From Chloroflexota bacterium (GTDB lineage Bacteria; Chloroflexota; Anaerolineae; Anaerolineales; Villigracilaceae), in the NCBI GenBank assembly GCA_021824575.1, contig JAKAKJ010000016.1, forward strand, positions 62,001 to 126,000: 64,000 nt of DNA, read 5' to 3'. The notes beneath the pieces are model-generated. The model saw only the letters and a list, made by a program, of their open reading frames with translations, ran no database searches and was not told the origin of the DNA. Position numbers and translations under genes: made by a program. Shown here piece by piece: positions 8,574 to 17,195 of the stretch; the first letter of the stretch is position 1, and the number at the start of each line of letters is the position of its first letter.

Positions 8574-9539
8574 ATGACCAACTCATTTGCATCCACAGAT
8601 TCTGTGAAATCTGCTCTGTCCGCGCAGAAATATATCGCCTCGGATGAAATCGCGACCATCGTCTATCTTGCCCAGAAGCTGGAAAAGCCGCTTCTGACGG
8701 AAGGTCCCGCAGGTGTCGGAAAAACCGAGTTGGCAAAAGCCATCGCGGGCGCGACCGGGCGCGAACTCATCCGTTTGCAATGCTACGAGGGTCTGGACGA
8801 GTCCAAGGCGTTGTACGAGTGGGAATATTCCAAGCAGCTGCTCTACACCCAATTGTTGCGCGACAAATTGAATGACACGCTCGGCAAAGCGGATTCGCTC
8901 GCCGAAGCCGCGGACCGATTGGCAAACGAAGAAGATATTTTCTTCTCGGATCGTTTCCTGCTTCAACGCCCTTTACTGCGTGCAATTTTATGCGATGCGC
9001 CAACCGTTTTGCTGATTGATGAAATTGACCGCGCTGATGCGGAGTTCGAAGCCTTTCTGCTCGAAGTGTTGAGCGATTTTCAAGTCAGCGTGCCCGAACT
9101 TGGAACATTGACCGCCAAATATAAACCATTTGTTGTGCTGACATCCAACAACACGCGCGAATTATCCGAAGCACTGAAGCGGCGATGTTTATATTTGTTT
9201 ATTGATTATCCATCGCTCGAAGAAGAATTAGCTGTCGTGCGTTTGAAAGTGCCTGAACTGAATCCGAAGCTGGCGCGACAGGCTGTGGAGTTTGTCCAGA
9301 AATTACGCAAGACCGATATGCGTAAATCACCGTCCATCAGCGAGACATTGGATTGGGCAAACGCGTTGGTTTCGCTCAACGCGAAGAATATTGACAAGGA
9401 AACTTTGGAAGATACGATCTCCGTTTTGTTGAAGCACGAAGCGGATTTGCAAAAAGCAAAACGACAAATTATCAATCCGCCACCACCGCCGACGTCGCGG
9501 CCGCGGCCGGATGATTTCGGAAGGTTCTCAGGCAACTAA
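8574..9539 (+). CDS. MoxR-type AAA+ ATPase
   Basis: A 321-aa AAA+ protein with Walker A GPAGVGKTELAKA (residues 44-56), the MoxR-typical RLQCYEGLDESKALYEWEY, Walker B TVLLIDEIDRAD, sensor 1 FVVLTSNNTRELSEALKRRC and a C-terminal lid. It resembles CoxD-like chaperones that work with a VWA partner. The ATG at 8574 is used (ACAGG upstream) rather than the TTG at 8556. A -10-like TATACT lies at 8548-8553. The following gene encodes a VWA protein, the usual partner, so the pair probably remodels or matures a metalloenzyme or membrane complex not present here. Confidence 0.9.
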   Translation: MTNSFASTDSVKSALSAQKYIASDEIATIVYLAQKLEKPLLTEGPAGVGKTELAKAIAGATGRELIRLQCYEGLDESKALYEWEYSKQLLYTQLLRDKLNDTLGKADSLAEAADRLANEEDIFFSDRFLLQRPLLRAILCDAPTVLLIDEIDRADAEFEAFLLEVLSDFQVSVPELGTLTAKYKPFVVLTSNNTRELSEALKRRCLYLFIDYPSLEEELAVVRLKVPELNPKLARQAVEFVQKLRKTDMRKSPSISETLDWANALVSLNAKNIDKETLEDTISVLLKHEADLQKAKRQIINPPPPPTSRPRPDDFGRFSGN

Positions 9540-9650
9540 ACACAAAGGCCACGAACGGCACAAAGTTTTTCAACGCGAAGAGCGCAAAGACCGCGAAGAC
9601 TTTAAAAGATTCTCCTGGCGTTCTTGGCGGGCTTCGCGGTTCAAAAAAGG
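9540..9650. repeat. Dispersed-type GCGAAG/GGCGTT repeat between moxR and VWA genes
   Basis: This spacer begins with a degenerate tandem (CACAAAGGC / CACGAACGG / CACAAAG), continues with CGCGAAGAGCGCAAAGACCGCGAAG and ends with the roughly inverse CTGGCGTTCTTGGCGGGC-TTCGCGGTT. Transcribed, the halves could form a long imperfect hairpin. The style matches noncoding repeats found in many environmental bacterial genomes, but only one copy is visible here. Confidence 0.5.
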
Positions 9651-9658
9651 ATTGAGTT

Positions 9659-11035
9659 ATGGAATCCCGCATCTTGCAGTTAATCACAGCGTTACGCGCC
9701 AGCGGGGTGCGCGTGTCACTCGCTGAAAGCAGTGAAGCATTTTCCGCCGTTGATTTAATGGGGATTCAAGACCGCGAACATTTCCGACTGTCGCTGCGCT
9801 CGACGCTGATCAAAGATGTGCGCGACCTCCCGGTTTTCGACAAACTATTTCCGTTGTTCTTCGGACAAGGTCAACCGCCGATGATGGGTGGTAATCCGAT
9901 GGATGACATGACGCCCGAAGAAGCTCAGACGCTGGCGAATGCCTTGCGTCAATTCACGGATCAACTTCGTCAGCGGATGGAAAGGCTGATGAACGGTGAG
10001 CCGCTCACCAAGTCCGAGTTGGAAGCCCTGGCGCAGATGGTCGGATTGAATCAAACAGACGATCTGCGTTATCAAAATTGGATGGCGCAACGCATGATGC
10101 GTGCACTGGCTTTCCCCGAAGTCCAGGAGGCGCTGCGCGAATTGATGGAACAACTCCAGCAAATGGGCATGAACAAGGAACGCGTCGAGCAACTGCGAGA
10201 ACTCGTCCAACAGAATTTGCAGGGTATGCAGGAACAGATCAATCAATTTGCAGGCCAGCGCATCGCCGAGAATTTGAGCGAACAAAAACCAAACGAAAAT
10301 ATAGACGGCTTGATGAATCGACCGTTCAATGCGCTGTCCGACGCCGATAAAAAACTTCTCCAACGCGAAGTGAAGAGATTGGCCGCCATGCTGCGCACGC
10401 GCATCGCGCTTCGTCAAAAACGTGCCAAGAGCGGACAGCTTGATCCGAAGGCAACCATACGCGCCAATCTTAAATATCAAGGCGTGCCGATGGAGATCAA
10501 ATACCGCGACCGCGTCCGCAAACCGAAGCTCGTCGTCATTTGCGACATCAGCACCTCGATGCGTTTCTGCTCCGAGTTGATGCTGAGTTTTTTGTTTGCG
10601 CTTCAGGGACAGGTTCGCAAGACGAATGCCTTCGCGTTCATTGACCACCTCGAATATATTTCGGATGAATTCACCGGCTCCAACGCGGACGAGGCAATTG
10701 CTTCCGTTTTATGGCACATGCCCAGCGGATACTACAATACCGACCTTGGCTGGTCACTGAATGATTTCAACAACGAGTACATGGATACGCTCAACGGTCA
10801 GACAACACTCATTGTTGTCGGCGACGGGCGCAACAATTACAATGATCCGCGCCTCGATATCTTTTCGCTGATGTCCCGCCGCGCGGCGCGGACGATTTGG
10901 TTGAATCCCGAACCTCCCTACCTGTGGCACGGTGACAGTGACATGCCGAAGTACGCGGCACTATGCAGTAATGTGTTGAAGGTCAGCAACTTGAAAGAGT
11001 TGACAGAGGCGGTAGATCAATTGCTGTCGGGATAA
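9659..11035 (+). CDS. VWA-domain protein, CoxE-like partner of MoxR
   Basis: A 458-aa soluble protein. The N-terminal ~60 residues (RILQLITALRASGVRVSLAES) match the start of CoxE-like VWA proteins. A Gln/Met-rich helical region (~150-250) follows, then a C-terminal VWA domain with the MIDAS motif: VVICDISTSM (D-x-S-x-S), a threonine-containing loop, and VVGDGRNNYND. RBS AAAGGA precedes the ATG. It lies 119 nt after the MoxR gene with no promoter recognised between, supporting a MoxR-VWA chaperone pair. The client is unknown. Confidence 0.88.
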   Translation: MESRILQLITALRASGVRVSLAESSEAFSAVDLMGIQDREHFRLSLRSTLIKDVRDLPVFDKLFPLFFGQGQPPMMGGNPMDDMTPEEAQTLANALRQFTDQLRQRMERLMNGEPLTKSELEALAQMVGLNQTDDLRYQNWMAQRMMRALAFPEVQEALRELMEQLQQMGMNKERVEQLRELVQQNLQGMQEQINQFAGQRIAENLSEQKPNENIDGLMNRPFNALSDADKKLLQREVKRLAAMLRTRIALRQKRAKSGQLDPKATIRANLKYQGVPMEIKYRDRVRKPKLVVICDISTSMRFCSELMLSFLFALQGQVRKTNAFAFIDHLEYISDEFTGSNADEAIASVLWHMPSGYYNTDLGWSLNDFNNEYMDTLNGQTTLIVVGDGRNNYNDPRLDIFSLMSRRAARTIWLNPEPPYLWHGDSDMPKYAALCSNVLKVSNLKELTEAVDQLLSG

Positions 11036-11068
11036 ATTCTATTAGCGGGCGAAGCAAACTGGGACAAC

Positions 11069-12142
11069 ATGGCAAAGCACCTTCCATTTTCAAGAGACAA
11101 ACTCATTCGTCTGAGACTCCAAAATCAGCAGATAGCCGCGACAAAATTTGATCGAGCCGAGGATGTTGTCAGATGGATGGGAGCGGTCCAAGCCCAGGAT
11201 TTCGCGGCAGCAAAATGGGCGGTCGGACAGCGCACCAAAGGCGCGACCGACGCGATGATCGAGCAGGTTTTTGCAGATGGAAAAATCCTGCGGACGCACG
11301 TTATGCGTCTCACGTGGCATTTCGTCGCGCCGGAAGATATCCGCTGGCTGTTGAAGTTGACCGCGCCGCACGTCAACGCCGCAAGCGCCTATCAATATCG
11401 CAGGCTTGAATTGGACTCGGATGTATTCAAACGAAGCAACGCCGTCATCGAAAAAGCACTGCAGGACGGAAATCAATTAGCGCGTGACGAATTAGGATTG
11501 GCGTTGAAAAAAGCTGGCATCCCCGCAATTGATTTGCGGTTGACTTATATCGTCATGCGCGCTGAATTGGACGGCCTCATTTGCAGCGGCGCGAGACGCG
11601 GCAAACAGTTCACCTATGCTCTGCTGGACGAACACGTGTCGAAAACAAGAATCTTGACGCGCGAAGAATCATTAGCCGAATTGACCGCGCGCTATTTTAG
11701 GAGTCACGGCCCGGCAACTTTGCGGGATTTTGCTTGGTGGTCGGGGCTGACGATGGCCAACGCAAAAGCGGGATTGGAAATGGTCAAGTCGCAATTCACG
11801 CAAGAAACTATGGACGATCAAACATATTGGCTCAACGATTCAAATTTATCTGAAAAAGAAGTCTCGCCAACTGTTTTTTTGTTGTCAAATTATGATGAAT
11901 ACATCGTCGGATATGCTGACCGCAGCGCGATCTTCGACGCGTCACACATCGAGAAGTTGGACTCACGAAGTAACTCTTTATTCATGCGCACCATTGTCGT
12001 CAACGGCCAGATCGCGGGCACATGGAAACGAACGATAAAAGCAAAGACGGTTGAGATTGAACTAAATCCATTCAAGCCGCTGACAGAGGAAGAAAAGCAG
12101 GCTCTGAGCGAAGCCATAGAGAAATACGGGGGGGGTCCTTAA
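11069..12142 (+). CDS. AlkZ-like winged-helix protein (HTH_42), putative DNA glycosylase
   Basis: A 357-aa member of the HTH_42/YcaQ family. The N-terminus carries GAVQAQDFAAAKWAV: residues 41-43 (Q-A-Q) correspond to the Q-x-Q catalytic motif of AlkZ, which unhooks bulky DNA lesions and interstrand crosslinks. Further family features are LRTHVMRLTWHFVAPEDIRWLL and the C-terminal FLLSNYDEYIVGYADRS. It begins 33 nt after the VWA gene and may be cotranscribed. Family membership is clear; glycosylase activity is inferred from the retained Q-x-Q pair. Confidence 0.82.
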   Translation: MAKHLPFSRDKLIRLRLQNQQIAATKFDRAEDVVRWMGAVQAQDFAAAKWAVGQRTKGATDAMIEQVFADGKILRTHVMRLTWHFVAPEDIRWLLKLTAPHVNAASAYQYRRLELDSDVFKRSNAVIEKALQDGNQLARDELGLALKKAGIPAIDLRLTYIVMRAELDGLICSGARRGKQFTYALLDEHVSKTRILTREESLAELTARYFRSHGPATLRDFAWWSGLTMANAKAGLEMVKSQFTQETMDDQTYWLNDSNLSEKEVSPTVFLLSNYDEYIVGYADRSAIFDASHIEKLDSRSNSLFMRTIVVNGQIAGTWKRTIKAKTVEIELNPFKPLTEEEKQALSEAIEKYGGGP

Positions 12143-12269
12143 ATTACAAACCACGACAATTTAATTTCAGAGGACCTTCCTTACAGTACTCGTTTTAGGC
12201 AAACAAACGCCGAACATTCGGGGAGGAGAAATTTAGAGAGAGATGGGCCAAGATGACATTCCATCCAAC

Positions 12270-12298
12270 TTGACATCTCCCCTAAATTGGTTTATTAT
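12270..12298 (+). promoter_or_regulatory. Sigma70-type promoter of the ABC/regulator operon
   Basis: TTGACA (12270-12275), exactly 17 nt, then TATTAT (12293-12298), upstream of the membrane-protein gene starting at 12325. Confidence 0.85.
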
Positions 12299-12311
12299 AT
12301 AAACTAGTTTA
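12283..12311. promoter_or_regulatory. Paired TAAA-N4-TTTA operators on the 12.3 kb promoter
   Basis: TAAATTGGTTTA (12283-12294) lies in the promoter spacer and the perfect palindrome TAAACTAGTTTA (12300-12311) lies immediately after the -10 box. Centres are 17 bp apart. The positions suit repression, most simply by the winged-helix regulator encoded in the same operon. Confidence 0.6.
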
Positions 12312-12324
12312 CAAAAGGAACAAA

Positions 12325-13065
12325 ATGAATACACAAATTGACAATGCTATCAAACGCGTTCGCGGCTATTGGTTCATTGATGGATTCACCGAAATGGCCA
12401 TAGGCGGATTTTTCATCCTCCTGGCAGCGCTTCTCCTTCTTAGCGGAAGCGCGTCACCAGCCACATTCTCATCCTGGTTTCTATCTGTGGCAGGCGAAAT
12501 TTCCATCGCAAAATTTATTGGCATTGTGACAGGAATCCTGCTCTTGTGGTGGCTGAAAGACCACTTCACCTACCCGCGAACAGGCTTCGTGCGCGGCAAG
12601 CGAATCACCGCAGTGCAAATATTGGTGATCATCAGGAATATCCTTCTCTTCCTGCTTGTGCCAATCCTTGGGTTGTTAGCCGCGTCTTTGTTTGCACTCT
12701 CAGCAAGCAGCGTTTTAGCATCCATACCAGTCTGGTTCCCCATCGGAATAAGTTTCATCTGGGCGGTTTTCTTTGCGTTGGGCGGTAGATGGATGGACTT
12801 GCGCCGTTTCCCGGTTTTGGGCGGTCTGATTTTGCTGACCGGAATAGCGATTGGCACCTGGCAGCTTGCAATCGGTTTGCCAACTTTTCCAGCGAACATT
12901 CAACCGAGCATTTCGCAGCCTTTTGTTATAGAAATCGTCAATCGCACTTTGGCAAGTCTTGGCTTTTTAGTCCTGATCTCCGGCATAATTTTGACAATCT
13001 CCGGTTTCATCATATTCCTGCGTTATCGAAAAGAAAATCCATCACCCTACGCGGAGGGTGTATGA
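12325..13065 (+). CDS. Hypothetical five- to six-TM membrane protein
   Basis: A 246-aa very hydrophobic protein with a short soluble N-terminus (IDNAIKRVRGYWFIDGFTEMAIGG) and about five or six transmembrane helices. I do not recognise a catalytic family. It is first in an operon whose next genes encode a winged-helix regulator (ATGA overlap) and an ABC exporter, an arrangement common for drug- or peptide-responsive ABC systems. It might be an accessory membrane sensor or immunity-like protein, but that is inference from position only. Confidence 0.7.
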   Translation: MNTQIDNAIKRVRGYWFIDGFTEMAIGGFFILLAALLLLSGSASPATFSSWFLSVAGEISIAKFIGIVTGILLLWWLKDHFTYPRTGFVRGKRITAVQILVIIRNILLFLLVPILGLLAASLFALSASSVLASIPVWFPIGISFIWAVFFALGGRWMDLRRFPVLGGLILLTGIAIGTWQLAIGLPTFPANIQPSISQPFVIEIVNRTLASLGFLVLISGIILTISGFIIFLRYRKENPSPYAEGV

Positions 13066-13361
13066 GCCGTCCACTGCAAACCATCTCCACATTGGACCGC
13101 GTCATCCACGAACCGGCGCGCTTGATGCTCGTGGCTCTGCTCTCTTCGGTCGAGTCCGCGGACTTTCTTTTTCTCCTCAAGGAAAGTAAATTGACCAAAG
13201 GCAATCTATCCGTGCAATTATCGCGGCTCGAGGAAGCAGGTTATGTGGAAATCGAAAAAACGTTTCGAGGAAAAATCCCACACACCGAGTACCGGCTGAC
13301 AAAAAAAGGAAAATCCGCTTTCAGCCAGTATCGGAAAAGTCTTGGTTCGATTCTCGAATAG
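13062..13361 (+). CDS. Winged-helix transcriptional regulator (HTH_34-like)
   Basis: A 99-aa single-domain regulator: LDRVIHEPARLMLVALLSSV, a recognition region LTKGNLSVQLSRLEEAGYVEIEK and wing FRGKIPHTEYRLTKKGKSAF. This is the small MarR/ArsR-related winged helix that often regulates ABC-2 exporters. The ATG overlaps the previous stop (ATGA) and has GGAGG upstream. It probably autoregulates the operon through the TAAA-N4-TTTA palindromes at the promoter, a testable inference. Confidence 0.88.
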   Translation: MSRPLQTISTLDRVIHEPARLMLVALLSSVESADFLFLLKESKLTKGNLSVQLSRLEEAGYVEIEKTFRGKIPHTEYRLTKKGKSAFSQYRKSLGSILE

Positions 13362-13372
13362 GAAAGACAGAG

Positions 13373-14281
13373 ATGGAATTCGCAATTGAAACCAACGGAT
13401 TGACCAAACGCTTTGGCAATGTGATCGCGGTTGATTCAGTTGACCTGCGCGTCAAGCGCGGCGAGATTTACGGCTTCCTGGGCCTCAACGGCGCAGGCAA
13501 AACCACAACCATCCGCGCTTTGTTGGGTATGATCCGCCCGAGCGAAGGAAATGTCCAAGTGCTGGAGCAGGTTGTCGGCCCGAATGGACGCGGACCGTGG
13601 GCGAAGGTCGGGCACCTCGTCGAGAATCCATCTGCATATCCCGAATTATCCGTTCGTGAAAACCTGGATATCGCGCGGCGATTGCATCGAATAGAAAATC
13701 AAAGCGTCGTGAATGAAATCATCGAACGCCTCGGCATCGCCTCGTACGCGGACCGGAAAGCGGGTACGCTTTCGACGGGCAATCTTCAACGCCTTGGGCT
13801 GGCACGCGCATTACTGCATGATCCCGAACTTCTGCTGCTCGATGAGCCTGCCAATGGACTCGACCCCGCGGGCGTGGTTGAAATTCGTGAACTGTTACGC
13901 GATTTGAGTCAGAAACAAGGCGTGACCGTGTTCATGTCAAGCCACATTCTGACCGAGGTGGATCGGCTTGCCACGCGCATCGGCATTATTCACAAAGGAA
14001 AATTGATCGAAGAATTGGACGCAGATAAACTGGAACGGCTGCGGGCAAAATATCTTTTAATCAAAGCGCATAATGTAAACGCGGCGCGCAACGCGTTGAA
14101 AAGCGCAGGTTACACGATCTTATCCAGTCACGACAACGAAATTCGTCTCAACGATCTGCGTGCCGTCGCCGCGCCCGACGAAGTTGCGCAGGTCCTTGTT
14201 CGCGCCGGTGTGCCGCCGACACACCTTGCCGTTGAACAGGAAAATCTTGAGGATCATTTTTTGAGATTGACATCACAATAG
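13373..14281 (+). CDS. ABC exporter ATP-binding protein (BcrA-like)
   Basis: A 302-aa ATPase with Walker A GLNGAGKTTT (~residues 38-47), a signature LSTGNLQRLGLARAL (a variant of LSGGQ), Walker B LLLLDEPANGLDP and the switch His in MSSHILTEVDRLA. The C-terminal ~80 residues form the extension typical of bacitracin/lantibiotic-type exporters. It partners with the permease encoded 27 nt downstream. Cargo is unknown; the local regulator suggests inducible export or antibiotic defence. Confidence 0.92.
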   Translation: MEFAIETNGLTKRFGNVIAVDSVDLRVKRGEIYGFLGLNGAGKTTTIRALLGMIRPSEGNVQVLEQVVGPNGRGPWAKVGHLVENPSAYPELSVRENLDIARRLHRIENQSVVNEIIERLGIASYADRKAGTLSTGNLQRLGLARALLHDPELLLLDEPANGLDPAGVVEIRELLRDLSQKQGVTVFMSSHILTEVDRLATRIGIIHKGKLIEELDADKLERLRAKYLLIKAHNVNAARNALKSAGYTILSSHDNEIRLNDLRAVAAPDEVAQVLVRAGVPPTHLAVEQENLEDHFLRLTSQ

Positions 14282-14308
14282 TATTTTGTGCCATTTTGGA
14301 GAATCAAA

Positions 14309-15097
14309 ATGAGCAATTTTTCTTCCGCACTTTGGGCTGAGATGCTTAAGATGTTTCGCTCGAAAGTTCCGCTCTTCACCGCCATTGGGTTTTCGATGGC
14401 GCCGCTGGCCGGCGGACTATTCATGATCATTTTGAAAGATCCCGAAGCAGCAAAATCCCTGGGATTGATCACTACAAAAGCTCAGCTTCTAACAGGCACG
14501 GCTGATTGGCCTTCTTTCATGGGTTTCATGGCACAGGCAGTTGCTGCAGGCAGCATGATCCTCTTCTCCATCATTACCATCTGGGTATTCGGCCGTGAGT
14601 TTTCCGATCACACCGTCAAAGAACTGCTGGCACTGCCTACATCGCGCGAGGCGATCATCGCTGCCAAATTCATTGTGCTTTCAATTTGGTCGCTGGTGAT
14701 CACATTGCTTATCTTTGGTGAAGGTCTTATCGTTGGCATACTGGTCGTGATTCCCGGCTGGTCAATTGACTTATTGCAAACCTCACTCGTGGATATTTTA
14801 GGCGGAGCCGCACTGACTCTTCCATTGATGTCGTTTGTGGCTTTACTCGCCAGCAGCGGGCGCGGGTACATGCCCGCATTCGGCTGGACAATTCTGACAC
14901 TGTTCATGGCAAACCTCTCGGCAATCCTGGTTTGGGGCGACTGGTTCCCGTGGGCTATTCCCGGATTGTTCAGCGGAGTCGCAGGCCCGCGCACCGAAAC
15001 GCTGGGAACTCATAGTTACATTTTGCTTCTCATCACCAGCATCATCGGAATCGTTGCCACGTTTTGGTGGTGGCGCAGCGCCGACCAGACGCGGTAA
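14309..15097 (+). CDS. ABC-2 type permease
   Basis: A 262-aa permease with six hydrophobic helices. LWAEMLKMFRSKVPLFTAIGF is the coupling helix region and FGREFSDHTVKELLALPTSRE is the characteristic cytoplasmic loop of BcrB-like ABC-2 permeases. ATG 14309 is chosen because GGAG lies eight bases upstream; the GTG at 14288 lacks a site. It forms the exporter with the preceding ATPase. Confidence 0.88.
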   Translation: MSNFSSALWAEMLKMFRSKVPLFTAIGFSMAPLAGGLFMIILKDPEAAKSLGLITTKAQLLTGTADWPSFMGFMAQAVAAGSMILFSIITIWVFGREFSDHTVKELLALPTSREAIIAAKFIVLSIWSLVITLLIFGEGLIVGILVVIPGWSIDLLQTSLVDILGGAALTLPLMSFVALLASSGRGYMPAFGWTILTLFMANLSAILVWGDWFPWAIPGLFSGVAGPRTETLGTHSYILLLITSIIGIVATFWWWRSADQTR

Positions 15098-15106
15098 ACT
15101 TGACAC

Positions 15107-15532
15107 GTGCCCCTCTCCGCCATCTACTCGAAGATATTCATCGTTCCTCAATCCGCCATTGACGAGAATGGACACGTCAACAATGTGGCATACGTTCAAT
15201 GGATGCAGGATATCGCAGTTGAACACTACTCGTCCATTGGCGGAATCGAAGCGCAAGGCACAAATGCCACATGGGTCGTGCGCGAACACAGGATCGAATA
15301 TCTGCTTCCAGCATTCGCAGGCGAAGAGATCGAAATCAAAACATGGATCGAAAACGTTCGCCGCGTGCGTTCATTGAGAAAATACGAATTCATCCGCAAA
15401 TCGGATGGCAGAGTTCTGGTCAGAGGCGAAACCGATTGGGTCCTCGTTGACACAAAAGACGGGCGGCCAATGGCTGTCCCTGAAAAAGTAATCAGCGTTT
15501 TCTCCGCTAATAACGAGAAGTCACAATCATGA
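15107..15532 (+). CDS. Acyl-CoA thioesterase, 4HBT/YbgC-FadM hot-dog family
   Basis: A 141-aa hot-dog protein. The segment AIDENGHVNNVAYVQWMQD contains the family's D-x-x-G-H-V-N-N-x-x-Y motif, in which the Asp is catalytic in 4-hydroxybenzoyl-CoA thioesterase relatives. The start is GTG at 15107, nine bases after the permease stop, and its stop overlaps the next ATG (ATGA). It should hydrolyse a cytoplasmic acyl-CoA; no link to the ABC genes is evident beyond co-orientation. Confidence 0.88.
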   Translation: MPLSAIYSKIFIVPQSAIDENGHVNNVAYVQWMQDIAVEHYSSIGGIEAQGTNATWVVREHRIEYLLPAFAGEEIEIKTWIENVRRVRSLRKYEFIRKSDGRVLVRGETDWVLVDTKDGRPMAVPEKVISVFSANNEKSQS

Positions 15533-15789
15533 CGACCCGAATCTATTGTCCCAAGTGTGGCTTTGAGCCGCCCCCCAACCTCCGCTGGATTTGCCTGCCC
15601 GGATGCAGGCACAAATGGAATACATTCGCGACACACGGCATTTGTCCGCGCTGCGGCAAGATGTGGCGCGAAACCCAATGTCCGCACTGCAAATTGTGGT
15701 CACTGCTCGATGATTGGTATCATGATGACGGGCCAATGCAGCACGAAGAAATTCAGGTAAACCGCGAGATCGAAATCGAAAAAACATGA
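15529..15789 (+). CDS. Small multi-zinc-ribbon protein
   Basis: An 86-aa protein with four paired cysteine motifs: YCPKCG, ICLPGC, ICPRCG and QCPHCK, enough for two zinc ribbons. The C-terminus is acidic. It overlaps the thioesterase gene by four bases and is followed by a strong terminator, so it is the last gene of the operon. Its function is unknown; such ribbons mediate protein or nucleic-acid contacts. Confidence 0.75.
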   Translation: MTTRIYCPKCGFEPPPNLRWICLPGCRHKWNTFATHGICPRCGKMWRETQCPHCKLWSLLDDWYHDDGPMQHEEIQVNREIEIEKT

Positions 15790-15792
15790 AAC

Positions 15793-15826
15793 AAAAAAAC
15801 TGCGCCCGCTGGAGCGCAGTTTTTTT
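15793..15826 (+). terminator. Rho-independent terminator
   Basis: CTGCGC / GCGCAG stem with an eight-base loop, flanked by seven A and seven T residues. The A/T symmetry lets it also serve the opposing lipoprotein gene ending at 15843. Confidence 0.92.
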
Positions 15827-15842
15827 GTGAACAGTATCCTGC

Positions 15843-16262
15843 TTATTGGACAGAAAAATCCTGTTCGCCGATCTTCGCACCATTCATGTAAACTTCGACC
15901 TTGTAATTTCCGGTCGGCCAGCCGCCATTGTTTGTCAATTGGAAGTAAATCTGGGAAACACCGGACTCGTAAGTGTAATTCGTGGTTTGGAATGGTGTGC
16001 TTGCATCCTGCCCGGACACATTCAGCGCATACCACTTGGCTTCGAATTGCGTGCCAGTTGGAATATCGCTCACACTGAAGAACACATAGAAATCCTGGTT
16101 GGCCGAATACGTGGAAGTGGATGTGCCGCCAGTATTATCGGTGGCCATATAAAAATTCGACGCAGTCGGCGTTCCTCCGATCAGGCTCGAAATCGAACAC
16201 GCCAGCGTTGACAGGATCAGCACCGCAACAACCAACAGCGCAAAAGGCTTATAGGTTTTCAT
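15843..16262 (-). CDS. Secreted lipoprotein, hypothetical
   Basis: A 139-aa protein with a signal peptide (MKTYKPFALLVVAVLILS) and lipobox STLAC, giving a predicted lipidated Cys22. The mature part is beta-rich (FYVFFSVSDIPTGTQFEAKW, GNYKVEVYMNGAKIGEQDF), like an Ig-type or CARDB-like module. It stands alone, convergent with the zinc-ribbon gene. Function is unknown; an extracytoplasmic ligand or scaffold role is only a guess. Confidence 0.75.
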   Translation of the reverse strand: MKTYKPFALLVVAVLILSTLACSISSLIGGTPTASNFYMATDNTGGTSTSTYSANQDFYVFFSVSDIPTGTQFEAKWYALNVSGQDASTPFQTTNYTYESGVSQIYFQLTNNGGWPTGNYKVEVYMNGAKIGEQDFSVQ

Positions 16263-16351
16263 TTCGTATCTCCTCTGTATTTGGTCTTTGCATTACAATC
16301 GTTGCGAATCATTATAGCTCAAGGCCGATACTGTGGAATGGGATAACCTTC

Positions 16352-17083
16352 CTACTGATCCAACACTTCGATATAGATGCGTTTGTTGATGGCGCCTTTG
16401 CTTTTGTAATCCGCAACGCGCATCTTCCCGACTTCTGCCGTGTTCTTTACGTGCGTCCCGCCGTCGGCTTGCAAATCGAGGCCGACGATCTCGACCGTGC
16501 GGACTTGCTGGATTCCTTCAGGCAGCAGATTGATCTTGGTGCGGATCAAGTCCGGGATTTGGAAGGCTTCTTCGCGCGGCAGGATTTTTACCCGCACGTC
16601 GCGTCCAGCCTGGACTTCGCGGTTGACTGCCGCTTCGATGACAGATACCAACTCCTTTTGCAGCCGCTCAAACTCGAAGTCCATGCGGCCTTTGAGCGGC
16701 TCCATGTCTCCGCCGGTGACTTGCGCGCCGTAATCGCGGAAGACGGTCCCGCACAAAATGTGCATGGCCGTGTGCGTCCGCATCAATTTGTAGCGGCGAT
16801 CCCAATCAATCGCGCCGTGGACGGTCGAACCGACTGCAGGCAACTCGCCATCGAGGATGTGCAAGACCTCGTCGCCAACTTTCTTAACCTTCATAACATT
16901 CAAACCCTTCGACAAGCTCAGGGCCTCGCCTGCCAGCGTCCCGACATCGTTGGGCTGTCCGCCGCCGCCAGGGTAGAAAGCTGTCCGGTCGAGGGCGACC
17001 GCTTTTTCATCCGGAAAAGACGCGGTGACGATTGCATCGAATTCTTTTAAGTAGCTGTCCGTCTGATAAAGAAGTTCGGTCAT
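16352..17083 (-). CDS. alaX: Alanyl-tRNA editing protein AlaX (AlaX-M type)
   Basis: A 243-aa trans-editing factor that deacylates mischarged Ser- or Gly-tRNAAla. It has TAFYPGGGGQPNDVG, the zinc-binding H-T-A-M-H-I-L (H-x-x-x-H) and GGTHVKNTAEVG of the AlaRS editing domain. ATG 17083 is chosen for its GGAGGC ribosome site, not the longer frame to 17134. An oddity is the segment EALSLSKG: it is encoded by a CCCTTCGACAAGCTCAGGG element (16905-16923), a repeat-like sequence inserted in frame in a surface region before the HTAMH motif. Confidence 0.9.
   Translation of the reverse strand: MTELLYQTDSYLKEFDAIVTASFPDEKAVALDRTAFYPGGGGQPNDVGTLAGEALSLSKGLNVMKVKKVGDEVLHILDGELPAVGSTVHGAIDWDRRYKLMRTHTAMHILCGTVFRDYGAQVTGGDMEPLKGRMDFEFERLQKELVSVIEAAVNREVQAGRDVRVKILPREEAFQIPDLIRTKINLLPEGIQQVRTVEIVGLDLQADGGTHVKNTAEVGKMRVADYKSKGAINKRIYIEVLDQ
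16905..16923. repeat. CCCTTCGACAAGCTCAGGG repeat element inside alaX
   Basis: A 19-bp element, translated in frame as ALSLSKG on the minus strand. A related variant (CCTTCGACT ... CGCTCAGGGTGA) lies intergenically at 45280-45326. Confidence 0.6.
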
Positions 17084-17195
17084 GAAAGCCTCCAAGTTTC
17101 CAAATAGTTTACAACAAAAGGGCTCGAAGGACAATTCGGCAACGAAATTTTCGCAGAGGTGTTTGTATGACTATAAATGTCCCACAGGAGGTTGA

